In this document: positions 1 through 13,200 of the stretch, one piece after another | Layout: each line of letters opens with the position of its first letter | Position numbering within the stretch: position 1 is the first letter of the stretch | Assembly: GCA_030533445.1 (NCBI GenBank) | Contig: CM060078.1 | Location: 24,047,091 to 24,111,090 of the forward strand | DNA from: Cyprinodon diabolis | Taxonomy: Eukaryota; Chordata; Actinopteri; Cyprinodontiformes; Cyprinodontidae | Direction of reading: 5' to 3' | Length of the DNA: 64,000 nucleotides | The notes under the pieces: generated by a model | What the model was told of the DNA's origin: nothing | The model's database searches: none | What the model saw: only the letters and a program-made list of their open reading frames with translations | Position numbers and translations under genes: made by a program

Positions 1-3000
1 TTATTTGAGCTATCTGCTCACTTATAATTTGCAGTAAGTTGCTATTCTTTTGTAGAGATTTAGAAAAAAAGGGCCTTAAGTCTTTAAGAAATAAGTATTA
101 AAGAAACATTTGGTAATGTAGTTATACATTTTTATCACCATTTTTTTTAACTTAATAATAGGATGGAAAGCAAATTATTAATCAGCATCATCACTTAATT
201 CAATTATGACAGATTCAGAATGCAGTTTTTTCTCTGCATGCAAACCTGCCTTCCCCCTACAACTCAAGAGGCAAGAATTCACCTCTATATTTGTTATTTA
301 GTTTAATAACCATTAAGAAGATAAATAACATTGGAAAGTGATGTCTGCAAATAAATTTTTTTATCATTCTATTTCCAATTAGTCTTGGTGGTTTCCTTTA
401 GAGGCATATTGAAAATATTATCGTTTTAAATTGTATTGCTTATTTTTTTGTTTTCTAACGCACTGTGGGGTTTTTTATGTTGAAAGGAACAACATAAAAA
501 AAAAAGTTTGGAACTGAGTTAACGAAAGTTCTTATCTTCCATTTAGCACAGTATATATATTGATTATTAGCCGACTCAGCATAATACCTCACAGTCACAA
601 AGTGGCTCTCATGTCTTGTTGAATTTACATTGTATTCTTGGGTCATGCTTTTGTTAAACTACTGATAATTTAAACTGATACTCACTGTGACGCATACAAA
701 GGCAAAGCAAGGCTTAAGAGAAAAATTATGGGTTTGTGTGTAACGTTCAGATGTGTTTTTTTTTCTTTTTCTCGAGACTATGTTTCTTGTGTCAAAAAAT
801 CTATATCCATGGTGTTTGGTCTTTAGATTCACACACACAAAAACAATGACTTGTAAACAAAAAAACAACATTATTCTTTAAACTACAAAGTCCTATGTTA
901 AAGATATTGTGGAGGATTTTCGTGATTTTTTAAAAAGACCCGCCCTCTCAAAAAATGCACGTGCGAGGGCATGCATGAGCCCATTTCTCCTCGTGCACGC
1001 TCTCCTTAAAAGTTGCTGTTCTCATAGCTCATTCAACCTTACTGTGCCCGAACATCCGCTCTAACCCATAAGTGGGTACATGTAAAAAAGGCAGGGCCGA
1101 AAATGGTTCCCAGTCCGAGCCTGCCTCCTAATATACATAATCTGCTCTGAAACCCAGTGATGCCTTAGTAAAAATGAAATGAATGTTTAGAGAAAAAAAT
1201 ATTAGAAAACATCAAAACTGTCACGAATAATACATTTGTAAAACCCAAAAGACCTTGCATAACTTTGATTTCTGTTTGTGACAAAGACGCTTTGCAAGAA
1301 CAGAATGTGAGCACTGCAATTTGGGGTCTTACAGGTTTGAACAAACAAAGATAAATATTTCTCTAGTTGAGGTGAAATTATGATATATTTTTTTTTTGAT
1401 AGGATGCTCAGTTTTGTTGTTGTAATCTCTGGGGTTTTAATATTGTTCCCCATATACCCATGTGTAAGAACCAGTTACCAGTTCACTCAGAAGTTATATT
1501 TTTTGCATAACTATATATTATATATATATATATATATATACACACTAAACTATTGCTATATAGGGTAAACATCTTGTGTGTCTTAAATCAGAATTCAGCT
1601 CATAGATTTATGTATATAACATGCCTTAGCAAACATGCACAACTCTATCCGAAATCTTTTTTAGGTATTTATAGATTCTGAAAGAGCAGAGTTTAATTTT
1701 TCCCATGGTGTCCAACTGGAAACATACTGATATAAAAAAATTAAAATAAAATACAAATTGAAACCTACAAAAATGTCCTTTAGGTTACTTTAAAAGCCTT
1801 ATGTGTTGCAGATACACCTGAGTGACTCACTCTCTATGCATGTACACGATGAATACTTGACTCTTTAATTGACAGGTTAGGTTATTTATAAAAAAGAATG
1901 CTTACTGGGTTATTTTGATGTATCTGAGCAACTGAGAGAATGTGTTGCTTGGTTTACAAGTATTGAGTTTAATTTTTAATCCTTTAAAACTATGTACTGT
2001 ATCTGAATTACCTTTTTCCATTTAGGCGGTGAGTGAGGAGATGTCTGTTACATGATAACACAAACTATCCTTGTTGTTTTAAACCTCTTTAAGCTTACAT
2101 ATTTGTTCAAAAGACAACAACACTATTTTCTGAAAGTGGAGAAAGAAGCGTCAAGTGTTGTGAACCTGGATATACTGTATATAAGAAAAAAAAAAAAAGA
2201 AAGCTGATAAGGTTCATCTGATTCACCCAGCTCAATGACCATTCTCTTCTCTAGTCAAGCCAATCGCTGATTCTCTCCCCTCCCTACTCCTCCCTGACTC
2301 ATTTTCTTCTTTGGAACCTACTTAGATCTGATAATTAGAGACTGGTGGGAGGTGTGAAGGGTGAAGATGGGGAAAGTGGCAGAGAGTAGGAAGCAGAATG
2401 GGAGCTGTGAATGTAAAAGCCCTTGGCATAGTTTGAAGCTAAGAAGGGAGGTGGTGGTGGAGGGGGGTAGCAAGAAGAAGAGAGAAAGGCCCATAATTAT
2501 AGAAGCGTAAGGTGTGAAGATGAAAAGGATCTTAAGTTTTTAGACAAAAACTCACGCATCAACACCCTGTGGTAACCAAAAGCTTCCCGGTTTCTGTTTT
2601 ATCATATCCAACAGCGCCTAGGGCAAAAACACTCTCCCCCTTTTCCTTCTTAACTCCCCTGCCTGCAGCTGCTCCTCCTTATTGTTATTACAAGTCTTTC
2701 TTCACTTCTAATCTTGACAAATAACATTTCAGTTGTTGCCTCTTTCGTGCTGCATTTTCTTCCCATTTTCTTCTAATTGAAACCTAAAACGTTTTTTTTA
2801 CCATTTAGATTGGTTAAAAAAAAGCAGTTTATAAATCAAAGTAAAAGATCAAAGAACAACAACTAAAAGTTTTGAAATTAATTAGTTTTAAAGTTCACTA
2901 AATATTTTGGAAGTCAACAAGAGTTCAAGCACAAATTTACGAACAGTAGATAAAATTAAATTTATAAAATCTTTTGTTTCCAAATCTAACAAAACCAGAG

Positions 3001-6000
3001 ATTTCTCACAGTTTTTATATTCATATGTCTTGTCTTGTCATACATTTGATCATAAGTGTATTATCATTTTTCAGTCAATTCAAATTATGCATGTACAGTC
3101 TAAAAACAGGATGAAAGTCTAATGAACACAAAAATTGCCAAAATAAAAAAGGGTGTATTTGTTTAAATAAATCAAGAACTTGTAAACAAAAACAAAAAAA
3201 AACAAATATAAACAGAACATAAACATTCAGTAACTGAAATAAATGTGAGCTAAGAGATCAAGAGATTCATCATAAAATTAAGAAAAATCACAAATTTAAA
3301 GAAAGAAAAACAAAAATGCTTTACCAGAGTAAAGTCATAATTACTAGTTCAAATAACAGTCAGTAGACGCTTTAGGTTTATTTTTTATGACATAAAATAT
3401 ATCTGTCGAGGTCAAATGACTTCCAACGTAAAAACAAATCTGATGAATACAGTAGGTGCATCTAGACCAGCAGTAATTATTTTAAGTTATAAAATCCAAA
3501 AAAATAACCACAAAATCAGTTGTGAAATGAAAAGGTTGCTAAAAGAGAGACTTAATAATTTCGATTTTAAGTAATTTAGCTTCATTAGTTCAATATCTTC
3601 ATATTTTCTTTCTTTTACTACCTCCTTCCAGTAGATTTTCTTCTGATTCTTCAACCCTCAGCATAGAGGAAGCCATTGATTTGACTATGAATTGAAATGA
3701 GCCACTTCTTCCACCATTCACTTCCAATATTGGCAGCTAACAGCTATTACGGTTGGCATTTAGCTTCTATAATAAAATTATTCTGATCACCTGATCCATA
3801 AGCTTCAGGTAAATAAACTCCACGACATTGATCACTGCAGTGCGCTCGGTAAGTAAACAATGCAGGGAGATGAGAAGTGCATTATGAGCTGGGAGACAGT
3901 GAAATGAATTCTGTGACATTAATATTTTTGTGTGTTTTCAATCTTCCTACCAGCTGAATATATTAGCGAAAGACTTGGCAGCAGTTCAGGATATGAACAT
4001 GCTGTGTTGTGGACAGGAAAAGAAGAAAAGGAAATATCCTCCTGTGGTTTTCATCAAACAAAGAGAACAGGAAGTGTTCTCAGTTTCATCTCTTTCTTAT
4101 GGTGATACAATGCATGCACATTACAGATATGGACTGCAGACGGTAAACAAACAATTCATATGTCAAATGTAAGTAGAGAAAAAGCACTGGTTCTTTCATT
4201 AGTGCTTCCAAGTTCTGCTTCATGTGCAGACTTTGTTAGAGAGCCAAAATGGTAATGTCCTTGAGATGTATGGAGGGCAAACAGGCCAATGTCTGATCCC
4301 TTTGCCCATATCATTGCTGGCATGAATGAAACACCCTGGCTTGGCTTATATTCAACCCTGCCCTGCATGCTAACATCCAGCTAAAGCAGTGGGGAAATTC
4401 GGCTGGCCTCACTCATTAACATAACGTTAAGGGATTATTGAGATCACTGCCTCAAAGCCCCTAATTGTAATAGTTAAATAAAAAAATCAGTGTCAGCAAA
4501 AAGAGCCAGCCTCATTGTTTTCCATCGTTAATGCACTGCCTTTTGTCAGTGTGTGTTCATGTGCCTGAACAAGCATATCCAAAAAAAACCCCAACAGCTG
4601 TCAGTAAATACATCACCTTGGAATTAAAGGGTTAATTAAAAGCAAATTAAAACTCATTAAGCCTGATGACACCTGCTTTTTAAATCCCCATTTCTTCATT
4701 TATCCTTTTCTCTATGCATGCACACAATACTAGAAGATTTGCATACTTTTTAACCTGAGTCAATACTGACCATGACAGACTAAGCTAATTAGATGTGTAA
4801 ACCTGCAAAGACTTTTCTTTGGGCCAAACTAAGATAGTTCAAAAGAATACAAGAATAGGAGGACAAAAAATATAATCTCTACAGGTTGAAGTGCTTGGGG
4901 GGTGGGGGGTTGTGGGGGGGGGGGGTGGGGTGTTGGGAGTAACAATTGGGAGCAGACTCCTCATCAAAAGAAGCAATCTAGCTGAGCTTGTCTGTGCGCG
5001 TCATACAGAGTCTGCCTACTCAGACATGAGCACTAGTGATCTTCATCATATCCCACCTCAGGCTAGGATTAACAGACCACTAAGTCCCTGAACAGCTCTC
5101 CTCTGAAAGCCATAGTGAATTTGCAAGGTACGGGGAGGCTAACAGTGCTACAGAAACACACATGCACAAAGTAAATTTGCAAATAACTGCATTACCACTG
5201 AATCCATAGTCTTAGATCTTAAGTGCATATCTAAACCTTCTCTGACTTCCTTCCTTTCCATGAGGGCTGTTGCAGTTACAGAGTACAAACCCCTCATCTG
5301 AAGGGAGTGGCTGTGTTGGAGACCACTCGCTTAGCCTACCCCTTTTTAGTATACGGCTCGTCCTCTGCAGCATCGCTGCCTAATTACAGTCGGCTCTGCT
5401 TCGGCGGGAATAGAACTGCCTGCCAATATTATTGATAATTCACAAAGAGTAAGCTGTTGCAGGGAATAGGGATGGTCATGTGAAATGACTCAGTTTTATT
5501 AGCTTCCACTGCCCTTTGAAGTGCAGTCAAAAGTGAGACATGCCAAGAGACTCATGCCAGATGGAGGTACTTTGACTAAAAGGTGTTGCAATCTTTCTAG
5601 TGCAACACTTCTTTTTACATGAAATCTAAAAATGTATATAGTGGTGTAGATTTTTTTTCCCACCACAGTCGATTTACTACACACAAGTCCAATTGGATTT
5701 GTAGACATTGTAAGCAACAAACATTAACCATATATGAATAGTATCTATTCCTGATAGCTCAGAAACTTTTTGGAGCTAAGGGCTACACTAATGCATCATC
5801 TGGCTACCCTTCTGTACAGTGGAAGGCTTGTACACACGGGTCTGTTCTTGAGTTTCATAAAATGCATTTTCTAATTTTTTAATTAGAAATTTTTTTGGCA
5901 GAGAGAATTTGCAGCTCACACTCTCATTATCAAATAAGGGGTCAGGGTCTATGAAAAACATTTTAACAACAAAGTCTACTTTTAATTGCTTGACCTATTG

Positions 6001-6386
6001 TAGGGGGCTAAAGCATCATGTAGTTTAACAGCAGGATGTCCGGCTAAGACTGTGTATTCTAATCTCTGCATGCAGGCACATTTATTGAGGAAACTTTAGG
6101 AAGGCCAGCTTAGTGATTATTAACATCAGTACCATTTGGGTTTCTCAGTGGTGCATCAACAAGTAACAACTATGAAATGACTGCATATAAAAACCAGCAA
6201 TAATGCCCACCCCCCACCTTCACCACATTTAACCTTCCTTTCTAAAATTACCAAAAATATGCAAATCACAGAAGCTTTTCAATGAACTCAGCTCTTTTAA
6301 AGTGTGGTATATAAAGTAAGTCTGCAGAATACATTTTCAACAAACACTTTAATTTAAAACCATTGCAGTTTGACTTTTGCACTGAC
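1..6386 (-). other. plxna1: plxna1 intron after exon F (partial)
   Basis: This is non-coding intron sequence that runs off the left edge. I searched it for the next plexin exon (starting with DCPQL) on the minus strand and did not find it. It holds a short (TA)n tract at 1520-1540, many A/T-rich stretches, a G-run cluster at 4897-4937, and a homeodomain-site-rich stretch at 4381-4700. The short open frames here have no family features. Confidence 0.7.
4897..4937 (+). repeat. G-run cluster, potential G-quadruplex
   Basis: Runs of 6, 6, 12, 4 and 3 G are separated by one to four bases, mostly T. This exceeds the usual four-tract rule for a G-quadruplex. The G-rich strand is the plus strand, so the plexin pre-mRNA would carry the C-rich copy. 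It may simply be a degenerate poly-G microsatellite. Confidence 0.7.
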
Positions 6387-6501
6387 CTCAGGCTTTTTGA
6401 CTCGGCCCTCCTGGAAGGAACAAGTGCGAGGGTCATGGGTACAGTCATGTCGGTATTTACACCAGTGACATTGGTAGGGGCTGCTGACACAAGACAAACA
6501 C
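6387..6501 (-). CDS. plxna1: plexin-A1 exon F (PSI 2)
   Basis: The exon has 115 nt: one base plus 38 codons, ending in phase 0. It encodes [20 protein letters not shown], then [18 protein letters not shown], the second PSI domain of a class A plexin with all seven expected cysteines and the invariant CHWCKYR and CSFQEGR motifs. The acceptor is TTTTCCCCCAG. The donor is GTCAGT, weaker than the other donors in this gene but acceptable. The next family motif, DCPQL, is not found down to position 1, so the following intron is longer than 6.3 kb. This is the last plexin exon visible in the window. Confidence 0.92.
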
Positions 6502-7705
6502 CTGGGGGAAAAAAATAAAAATAAAAAAAATGGTTGTAGTGGAGAGGCAGGTTTTAGATCAGTAAGAAATGGTTGAAGGCAGATAAAAAGCTTAGTTAAT
6601 CTAGCTACAGTCAGAAATGTACATGCAGTGATAAATATTTAATAAATACATTTGATTTTATCACAATTTCAAACAAAGTTTAGATTTCATTAAATCCAAG
6701 TATAAAAATCATGCATTAAAACCCAAGCCTGTATATACACCCCTAATAGTCCCTTTTCTTTTTTTTTATAAACCAACTTGTTGGTGTGTGTCTGGTACTG
6801 ATAGGGCAACCATGTTTGGCTAAGCTTTAACCATCTGACCAAAACTGTTGGTTAGGATGTTTTAAAAGCAGCAAAGGCTCATGTATAGTTGGTGAAGTCA
6901 CAGAGCGGTTTTAAAATGAAGACTACTAAACTAAAGAGGTAAAGTCATGTTTTAAGGACTGTTATGCCATCAGTGGCACTACTGAACTGCAAAAGGCAGA
7001 AGGTATTACAAAAAACAGCTATGTAAGTAAGAAAACAATTAGTGATCCCAAACACTCATAACTAATTTCAAAATGTATAAATCAGCCTAATATAAAGCCT
7101 ATGAAAAATACCTTTATAAACATTTGACCTTATTTAGAGACAGATATATGGACTATGTTTACAAATTGGATCATTGTAGGACACAAAATAAACTTAGAAT
7201 TAACAGTTGTATTCATAATTAGTAAAGTCATCACACTCACAGCGCGATATAAATCAGTCTGGATTAACTTATCTGGCATAGAAAAATATCCACAATAAAT
7301 TTACCCTGATTCCCCTTATTCTTATTGCTGAAAATGCTGACATTGTAAATGTATTTCATGCTAAAAAACACATTAAAAAAAAATTTAAAGCTGAAAATTA
7401 GTAACATGTACACAGAAGATGAATAGATGGAAAAAAATGGAAAAAAAAAACAGAATCTTAGGAATGCCTGCTATTTCATCACATAAAGCGTTCAGAACTA
7501 TAACAACAGGCCTGCAGGTAAGTTCGGATTTTTAAATGTCAAAAGAGGGAGAAGAAAGCTGTCTACAAATGCTACATTCTGAAATCCCTTTAGAAGAATG
7601 TTGTCATTCTGGAACTCTGAAATTGGTACAAGGGAAATGTAATAAAACTCTGATGCAGACTGTGATTCAAGTAGATTTGAAAGCCAGCAGCAGAGGTTTA
7701 CTTAC
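6502..7705 (-). other. plxna1: plxna1 intron E-F
   Basis: A 1,204-bp AT-rich intron with GT donor at its high-coordinate end and AG acceptor at 6502. It shows A-rich runs (for example near 7375 and 7440) and no repeat or gene I recognise. Confidence 0.85.
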
Positions 7706-7805
7706 GATTTGTGCACGCTGCAGTTGTAGAAAACAAAACTGGTATTTGCAAAAGCCAGGCCCGTCTCCTTGGATTTGAGATAGAGCTGCACTATCTGGTG
7801 GTCAC
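7706..7805 (-). CDS. plxna1: plexin-A1 exon E (end of first Ig-like/IPT segment)
   Basis: The exon has 100 nt: two bases, 32 codons, two bases. It encodes [15 protein letters not shown], then [24 protein letters not shown] and FVFYNCSVH are conserved across class A plexins, and the D-H-x-x-V-Q-L start matches A1. Two sequons (NTS, NCS) are present. The acceptor is TTTTTTATAG and the donor GTAAGT. The split codon TC+G at the 3' side makes Ser and leads into CLSC of PSI 2. No stop or frame break was seen. Confidence 0.92.
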
Positions 7806-10062
7806 CTATAAAAAACAGAGGGTGGTCAAAGGGGAATATAGGTTTTGAAACATTTGAGCAAATTATTTATAATTCCAATAATTCATACATATTCTTGTTT
7901 ATCCATTTGTTTTTTTGGTTATTAAAGAGGCAACATGTGTAAATCTTGTTGCATTGATAAAGAATATCTCTTAAAAGGCCAGAATTAGAGCTAAAACTCT
8001 ATCAAGTCCTCCTTTTCATGCAGCTGTGCATGAAGTAAAAGTTGGTGCTTAGACATGTCCCTTGGGATGGGCAGTATTCCCTCTGAAATCTCTTTGAGGG
8101 TATCTTTGACAAGGTAAAAGAAAAACATGAAACAGCAGCCATGTGTATTTTTGTGTAAGTGTATCAACTGGCACCTCGTCTGTATTAGGTATGTCCTTTT
8201 GTCTGGCGCTAATGAAGGAGCTCATGTTTAATTCATCAACACATCTAACTGCTCATTCTCGTCACTACCTCTTTACCTCTCCCTCTCATTCCCACTATCT
8301 TTACCCACAGCTCTCTTCACTTCCTTCCATACTTTGACTCCCTCTCCCTCGTGTGCCTCCCTCCATCTCTAACAAAGAATCATTCATCAATCAGCGTAAG
8401 GCACTGGTGACAACGGATCTGTCCTAATTAGGCCACCTAAATGTTACCTTGAAGCCTGCTAACACTCTCCATCCTTTCCCCTCTCCTCTTCTGCTGTGCA
8501 CCATTTTCTCTTTTTTTACACCAAGCTTTCACTAATGTGTAATAGTAAAAACAGAAGATGAAAGATTGGAATTTATGAGACATTTTACTTTTGCTCCCCA
8601 ACAGAGAAAAAAGTATAGATTTGCCCGTGTGGGCAGCAAACTAGGCGTGTGTGTCACAAGGTTTTGTTGTACATAGTTTCACATTGCACATCTATGTTTG
8701 CATTATCATAGCATTACCAGCTCTACATGTTGCTGACACTGCAAACGCTGAACAAATGTTTACAATTCCCAGAAGCACATTCAGTGTCAGATGCATCTCT
8801 ATATGGCACTGCCTATATGTGGTAGAACAAGTTTTCTTTTATTATTTTCTTTTTATAGCATCAGATTTTCATCTGGTTTTGTTTCCATGTCTACTAGTTG
8901 GATTAAATAGCAAAACAAAACATGAAGCTGGAAGCCTTACAGATTCCCCTATCAAATGTGACCCGTTTTGACCCGTTACTAAAATCCTTTACCCATCTTG
9001 TCTTTTAAATTAAATATCTTAACAGTTCTAACAATCTTAAATTAAATGCATCAAATGTATTATGACTAACCTGAAATGAACTAAGAATAGTTTTACTTGG
9101 CATTATTAAACAGAACAATGTTGGAAAGGAAACAAGATCTTCCTTTTTTGTGTAAGCTTAAGACTCTTTATGAAGACATGAGCTGTAAAATTCCTTTAAG
9201 GTAGGTTTTGCAACTGTGGGGAAAAAGTATTTCTTCACTGTTACGTGTTTACAGGCATTACTACATGGCACCCATGTTGTTACCATCCAAGAACCTCCTA
9301 GAGGTGAAGAGAGTATATAGATTTGGGTTTGCATGTACAACACAGACATTGGTCTTACCCATTTTTAACCTATGTGATCCGAAAGTGAAACTAGATCTCT
9401 TCATGGTAAACTTGCACGGCCCTAGGAATAATCATGGCTGAATGATGGCAGAACACATCAGACAGAAACTTCAAATATTAAGATTGGCATAATCTTTCTT
9501 TTTTTAAACTCTTTTACAGCTGGTTGAGTTGTGTCAAATGTTTTGTTTCCTTCAAACAACTCAAACAATGCCAACATGTAATGGTTTCTTGGCAAATTGT
9601 ATGATGGTCAGGGATCTTTAGGAGCATTTTATTAAAGATTTATACAATGTGGTCAACCAGGGGGCACTTCCTTCCCTCTGGGTATGATCCATGAGGAAAA
9701 AAAATAAAGTTAATAAATATCCAAATAGAATCAGTGAAGTTTATTTAATGTGTCCCGAGGCACTGTTTGAAGGCTTGAGGAGTTGTTAAGGGTAATAAAA
9801 AAATAATCTATCTGGTTTTCCTCTGGTTTAGGATTGGCTGAACAGAAAAGATCAACTTGATAGCGAGTACATTTTAATGATAGACAGGTATGTTGGTAGA
9901 AAAGGGAGAACTGACTAGTTCTTTATAATAACAACCTTAATTGTCCAGGTGCTACTCAATGGATTAGTTCATAAAACAAAAGCAAAAATACACTGAGAAT
10001 GTCACATTATAAGGTAATGTGAGATCCCTGAATAAACATGCAACATTAATCCTTGTTCTTAC
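7806..10062 (-). other. plxna1: plxna1 intron D-E
   Basis: A 2,257-bp intron. I see a pyrimidine-rich stretch around 8260-8370 and nothing that matches a known mobile element or gene. The open frame at 8651-8971 is AT-rich and has no recognisable domain. Confidence 0.85.
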
Positions 10063-10216
10063 CCTTGTCCACAATAATACGTGGCATCTCCTTTTCAGTT
10101 GGCGAGTAACACTTGATCCGGTTTCCTTCTACCAGGCCGTTCATCTCAGCCAGATCCTTGAATGTGCAGTTAACGCCTGCTGAAAGCTCTGGGACATTAT
10201 GGGCTTCCAGCACCAA
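10063..10216 (-). CDS. plxna1: plexin-A1 exon D (first Ig-like/IPT segment)
   Basis: The exon has 154 nt: 51 codons plus one base. It encodes LVLEAHNVPELSAGVNCTF, then KDLAEMNGLVEGNRIKCYSP and EMPRIIVDK. The N-V-P-E-L-S-A-G-V-N-C-T-F block and the paired cysteine in IKCYSP fit the Ig-like/IPT fold between PSI 1 and PSI 2, and are closest to plexin-A1. NCT is a glycosylation sequon. The acceptor is TTTCTGCAG and the donor GTAAGA. The last base G joins GT of the next exon to make Gly, giving K-G-D-H as in the family. Confidence 0.93.
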
Positions 10217-13200
10217 CTGCAGAAAGAATGGAGGAAGCAGAACCATTAGAAATTAACAAGTACAGCATTACTCTTCCTATCCTAACTAGCCAAATTCCAT
10301 TATCAATACTGTAACATGGATTCATGATATTTTGTGTTTTTGAACCATATAACTCTTTAACAAAAGAGAAAAGGATTCTGAATTTCAAGAAAACACTTTA
10401 ATCCTCCACTGAAAGAAACAAGTGGAAGAACATTATCCCATATGTGCCTGGAGTATGTAGAACAATTAACGGTTATATGAATCTGCAGGTAGCTCTGCTG
10501 TTAAAAACAGCGATTTGGGACAATAATAGATCATCCTCAGACACTGTGCACATCACAGATGTGACAAGCTTGGACAACGTGGAGAAGCTGTCAGTTATTT
10601 TGGTTCAGCATGTTGATAAACCTTAGAGTCTACTCTATTTTACAGTCTGACATAACTCCCAGTGATGATTGTCCTCTACAAACAGTATGTGTATGACATG
10701 TAAGGTTCTTGCATGGTGTCTCTCTACTAATCTATAACAAAACTGTAGTGGTCCTTATTTTAGACTCATTCCTTTTCACACCACAGTATGGTGGGGGGAC
10801 TATGATATGCTGAGTCCAGCACAGTGAGAAATGTCCAGACCTCTGCAATGAAAAAACTGTACAGTAGCGTTGTAGTCAAGACCACACCAACCAAGACCAA
10901 GGAGTAGAGACAGAGAGAAGGCTAAGACCTTTAGAGGCCAAGACCAAGACCTTATATGGTCTGTTCTCTAAATGTCTTGGTACCCCTTTGTCCCGGTTGG
11001 TATGGTCTTAACTACAAAATTAGCACATAGAGAGCCGATTACAGAAAAGAAAATATATAAGCCTTCTGGAAGAGAAGCAAATGTCTTCGCAATATATTGC
11101 ACACTATTCCCCCATTTTGCACATTGGCTCTTTTATGGCCGGAAAATTGGTTGGAACCAGTAATTTTCAGAATAACCAAAAGGACAATATATACTTTTTG
11201 TGGTGTGTAAAGATTTCCAAACAGACAAATTTATCTTTTTCATGAGGGGAACATTTAGTCACCTATTTAGGTACAGGGCATCCTACTGCATTGTATTTAC
11301 TTGGGTTTGATTTCATTGCTTGATGAGTAAGTTGGTGGCCTAAAGTGAAAACAGCAGATATTTGTAAACTATATATTTAAGCACATATCTGGGATTTAGT
11401 AGGTCAAAAATACAGGGGGGGCAAAATTATTTCAGATGAGTAGTGCTTATAGAAGAGGAGAAACAATCTACCAGGAAGATGCAGGGAACCAAATGAAGCA
11501 GTAAACCATTAGACATGGACTCACAAGCATACAGGTCAGTGGACTGTCACACACCAGAGCATTTTCCCGGAAATAAGAATGCAAATTTTTCATCATGTAA
11601 AAGATGCTGCATAAGCTCCTCTGGCACCTCAGGAAGAGTTGCCTTGGGTAAGGTAAGAAGGGAGGGAAAAAAGAAAATGTCCTTGAATAAAAGTAGAGGA
11701 AGGTGGGACAGGGTCAAGACCACACTATACATATTGATGGAAAATCCTCTCTGTAAAGTAAGTAATTGTAGTTTAAACACTGATTCAGGTGTAGGTGGCA
11801 GTACATTCCCGATGCAACCCTAAAAGCTTTATCAGCGGCAGAGAACGGCTGACCTACACTGTTTTTATATTGCTGTTTAATGAAAAGAAAGTAGCAATTG
11901 CTTAGCCATTTACAGAAAATCTCACATAAAATGGACAATGAATTTCAAGCCCTGCCCCTGAAATTCTCTACCTATGACCCTTCTAGTAACTTGATTGTAT
12001 ATGCGTTTTCTCAAAGAAGTAAACATAGGCAAACCCACAGTTGAAGTCAATGCATTTGCAAAAGAAAGAGGCTGCCTTTCCACAGATGTCAAGATTTCAG
12101 TGAAAAAGCAAACAAAAACCTCCACTTAATATACATTTATGCACTAACCAACTACCTTATGTAGTTTGTAAAGCATTATATTAATATATAATGTATCTTT
12201 GAGCAAAATCAGAGTAAATATTACATCTAGAAAAAAAATCTAGGAGGCAGACCATAGGGAGGATATGTCCTTGTTTTTAATCAGGGATTCAAACGCTGTG
12301 TCTTTCTAAACATATTTAATAACCCAAAGGTCAAGTTGTGGCCACAGCCAGTTTGGCTGAAACCTCTGCAGATCATTCAACAGAATGGTAAATGTGTGCA
12401 GAAAGGTTAAACACTCAATAGCATTGCACAGCCTCCCATGAATATTATTAAACTGATGCAGAGGTACATTTCTGACAAACTGCTCACGTTTGACCTTCTG
12501 AAGAACGCAGATGAGAAAAGTCCTTCCTGGCTGATTGAAATATTGGTGGTCTAGAGGATTTAAAACCCTTTCTAAAAGACCCAAACACAGCTAAAGGGAA
12601 ATGTGGAATTAAAAATAATTCTGATATTAGTAAAATGGTATTTAGCCCCTTGTTAGTGCCCTTTATTAAAATCTTGATTACCCCAGAAGTCAATTTCGAG
12701 GATATTATTATTATTTTTACGTTTTTACAAATGATTTCTATCTGTATTTATTTATTTTTACAATGATCCAAAAATGTATTATGTGAATTTGCTTTTAAAC
12801 TTCTCTGGTTGAATAGATTGTTGAACCTTTTCTTACAACTGCATTTTCATTACTTTAAGGTCTATCGTTTTTGTATCTAACAAAATACTTTTCTCCATTG
12901 TTTGCAAAGCAGGTGAAGCTACATTGGATGAAGAAATGAAAAAGAGTTGTAAAGAGCAATTGTTATATTTTGCAAGAGATTCTCAGTTGGCTTATATCTG
13001 GACTTTGAATAGGGCATTTTAACAAACCAACACAATCTAAACATTCTACTGGAGCACAGCGGTTCTGCTGAAAGGTGAACCTTTGCCTTAGAGTAAAGTC
13101 TTCAGATGAACAAACAAGGTTTATTTTGTTATTATCTATCTTGCAAACAGAAAATGACCCATTTCCATGGATCCATGCAAAATAAAAGCCTTACTACGGG

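Noticed and set aside
3930..4172. 80-residue plus-strand frame
   Set aside because: No domain, no splice context and opposite strand to the gene.
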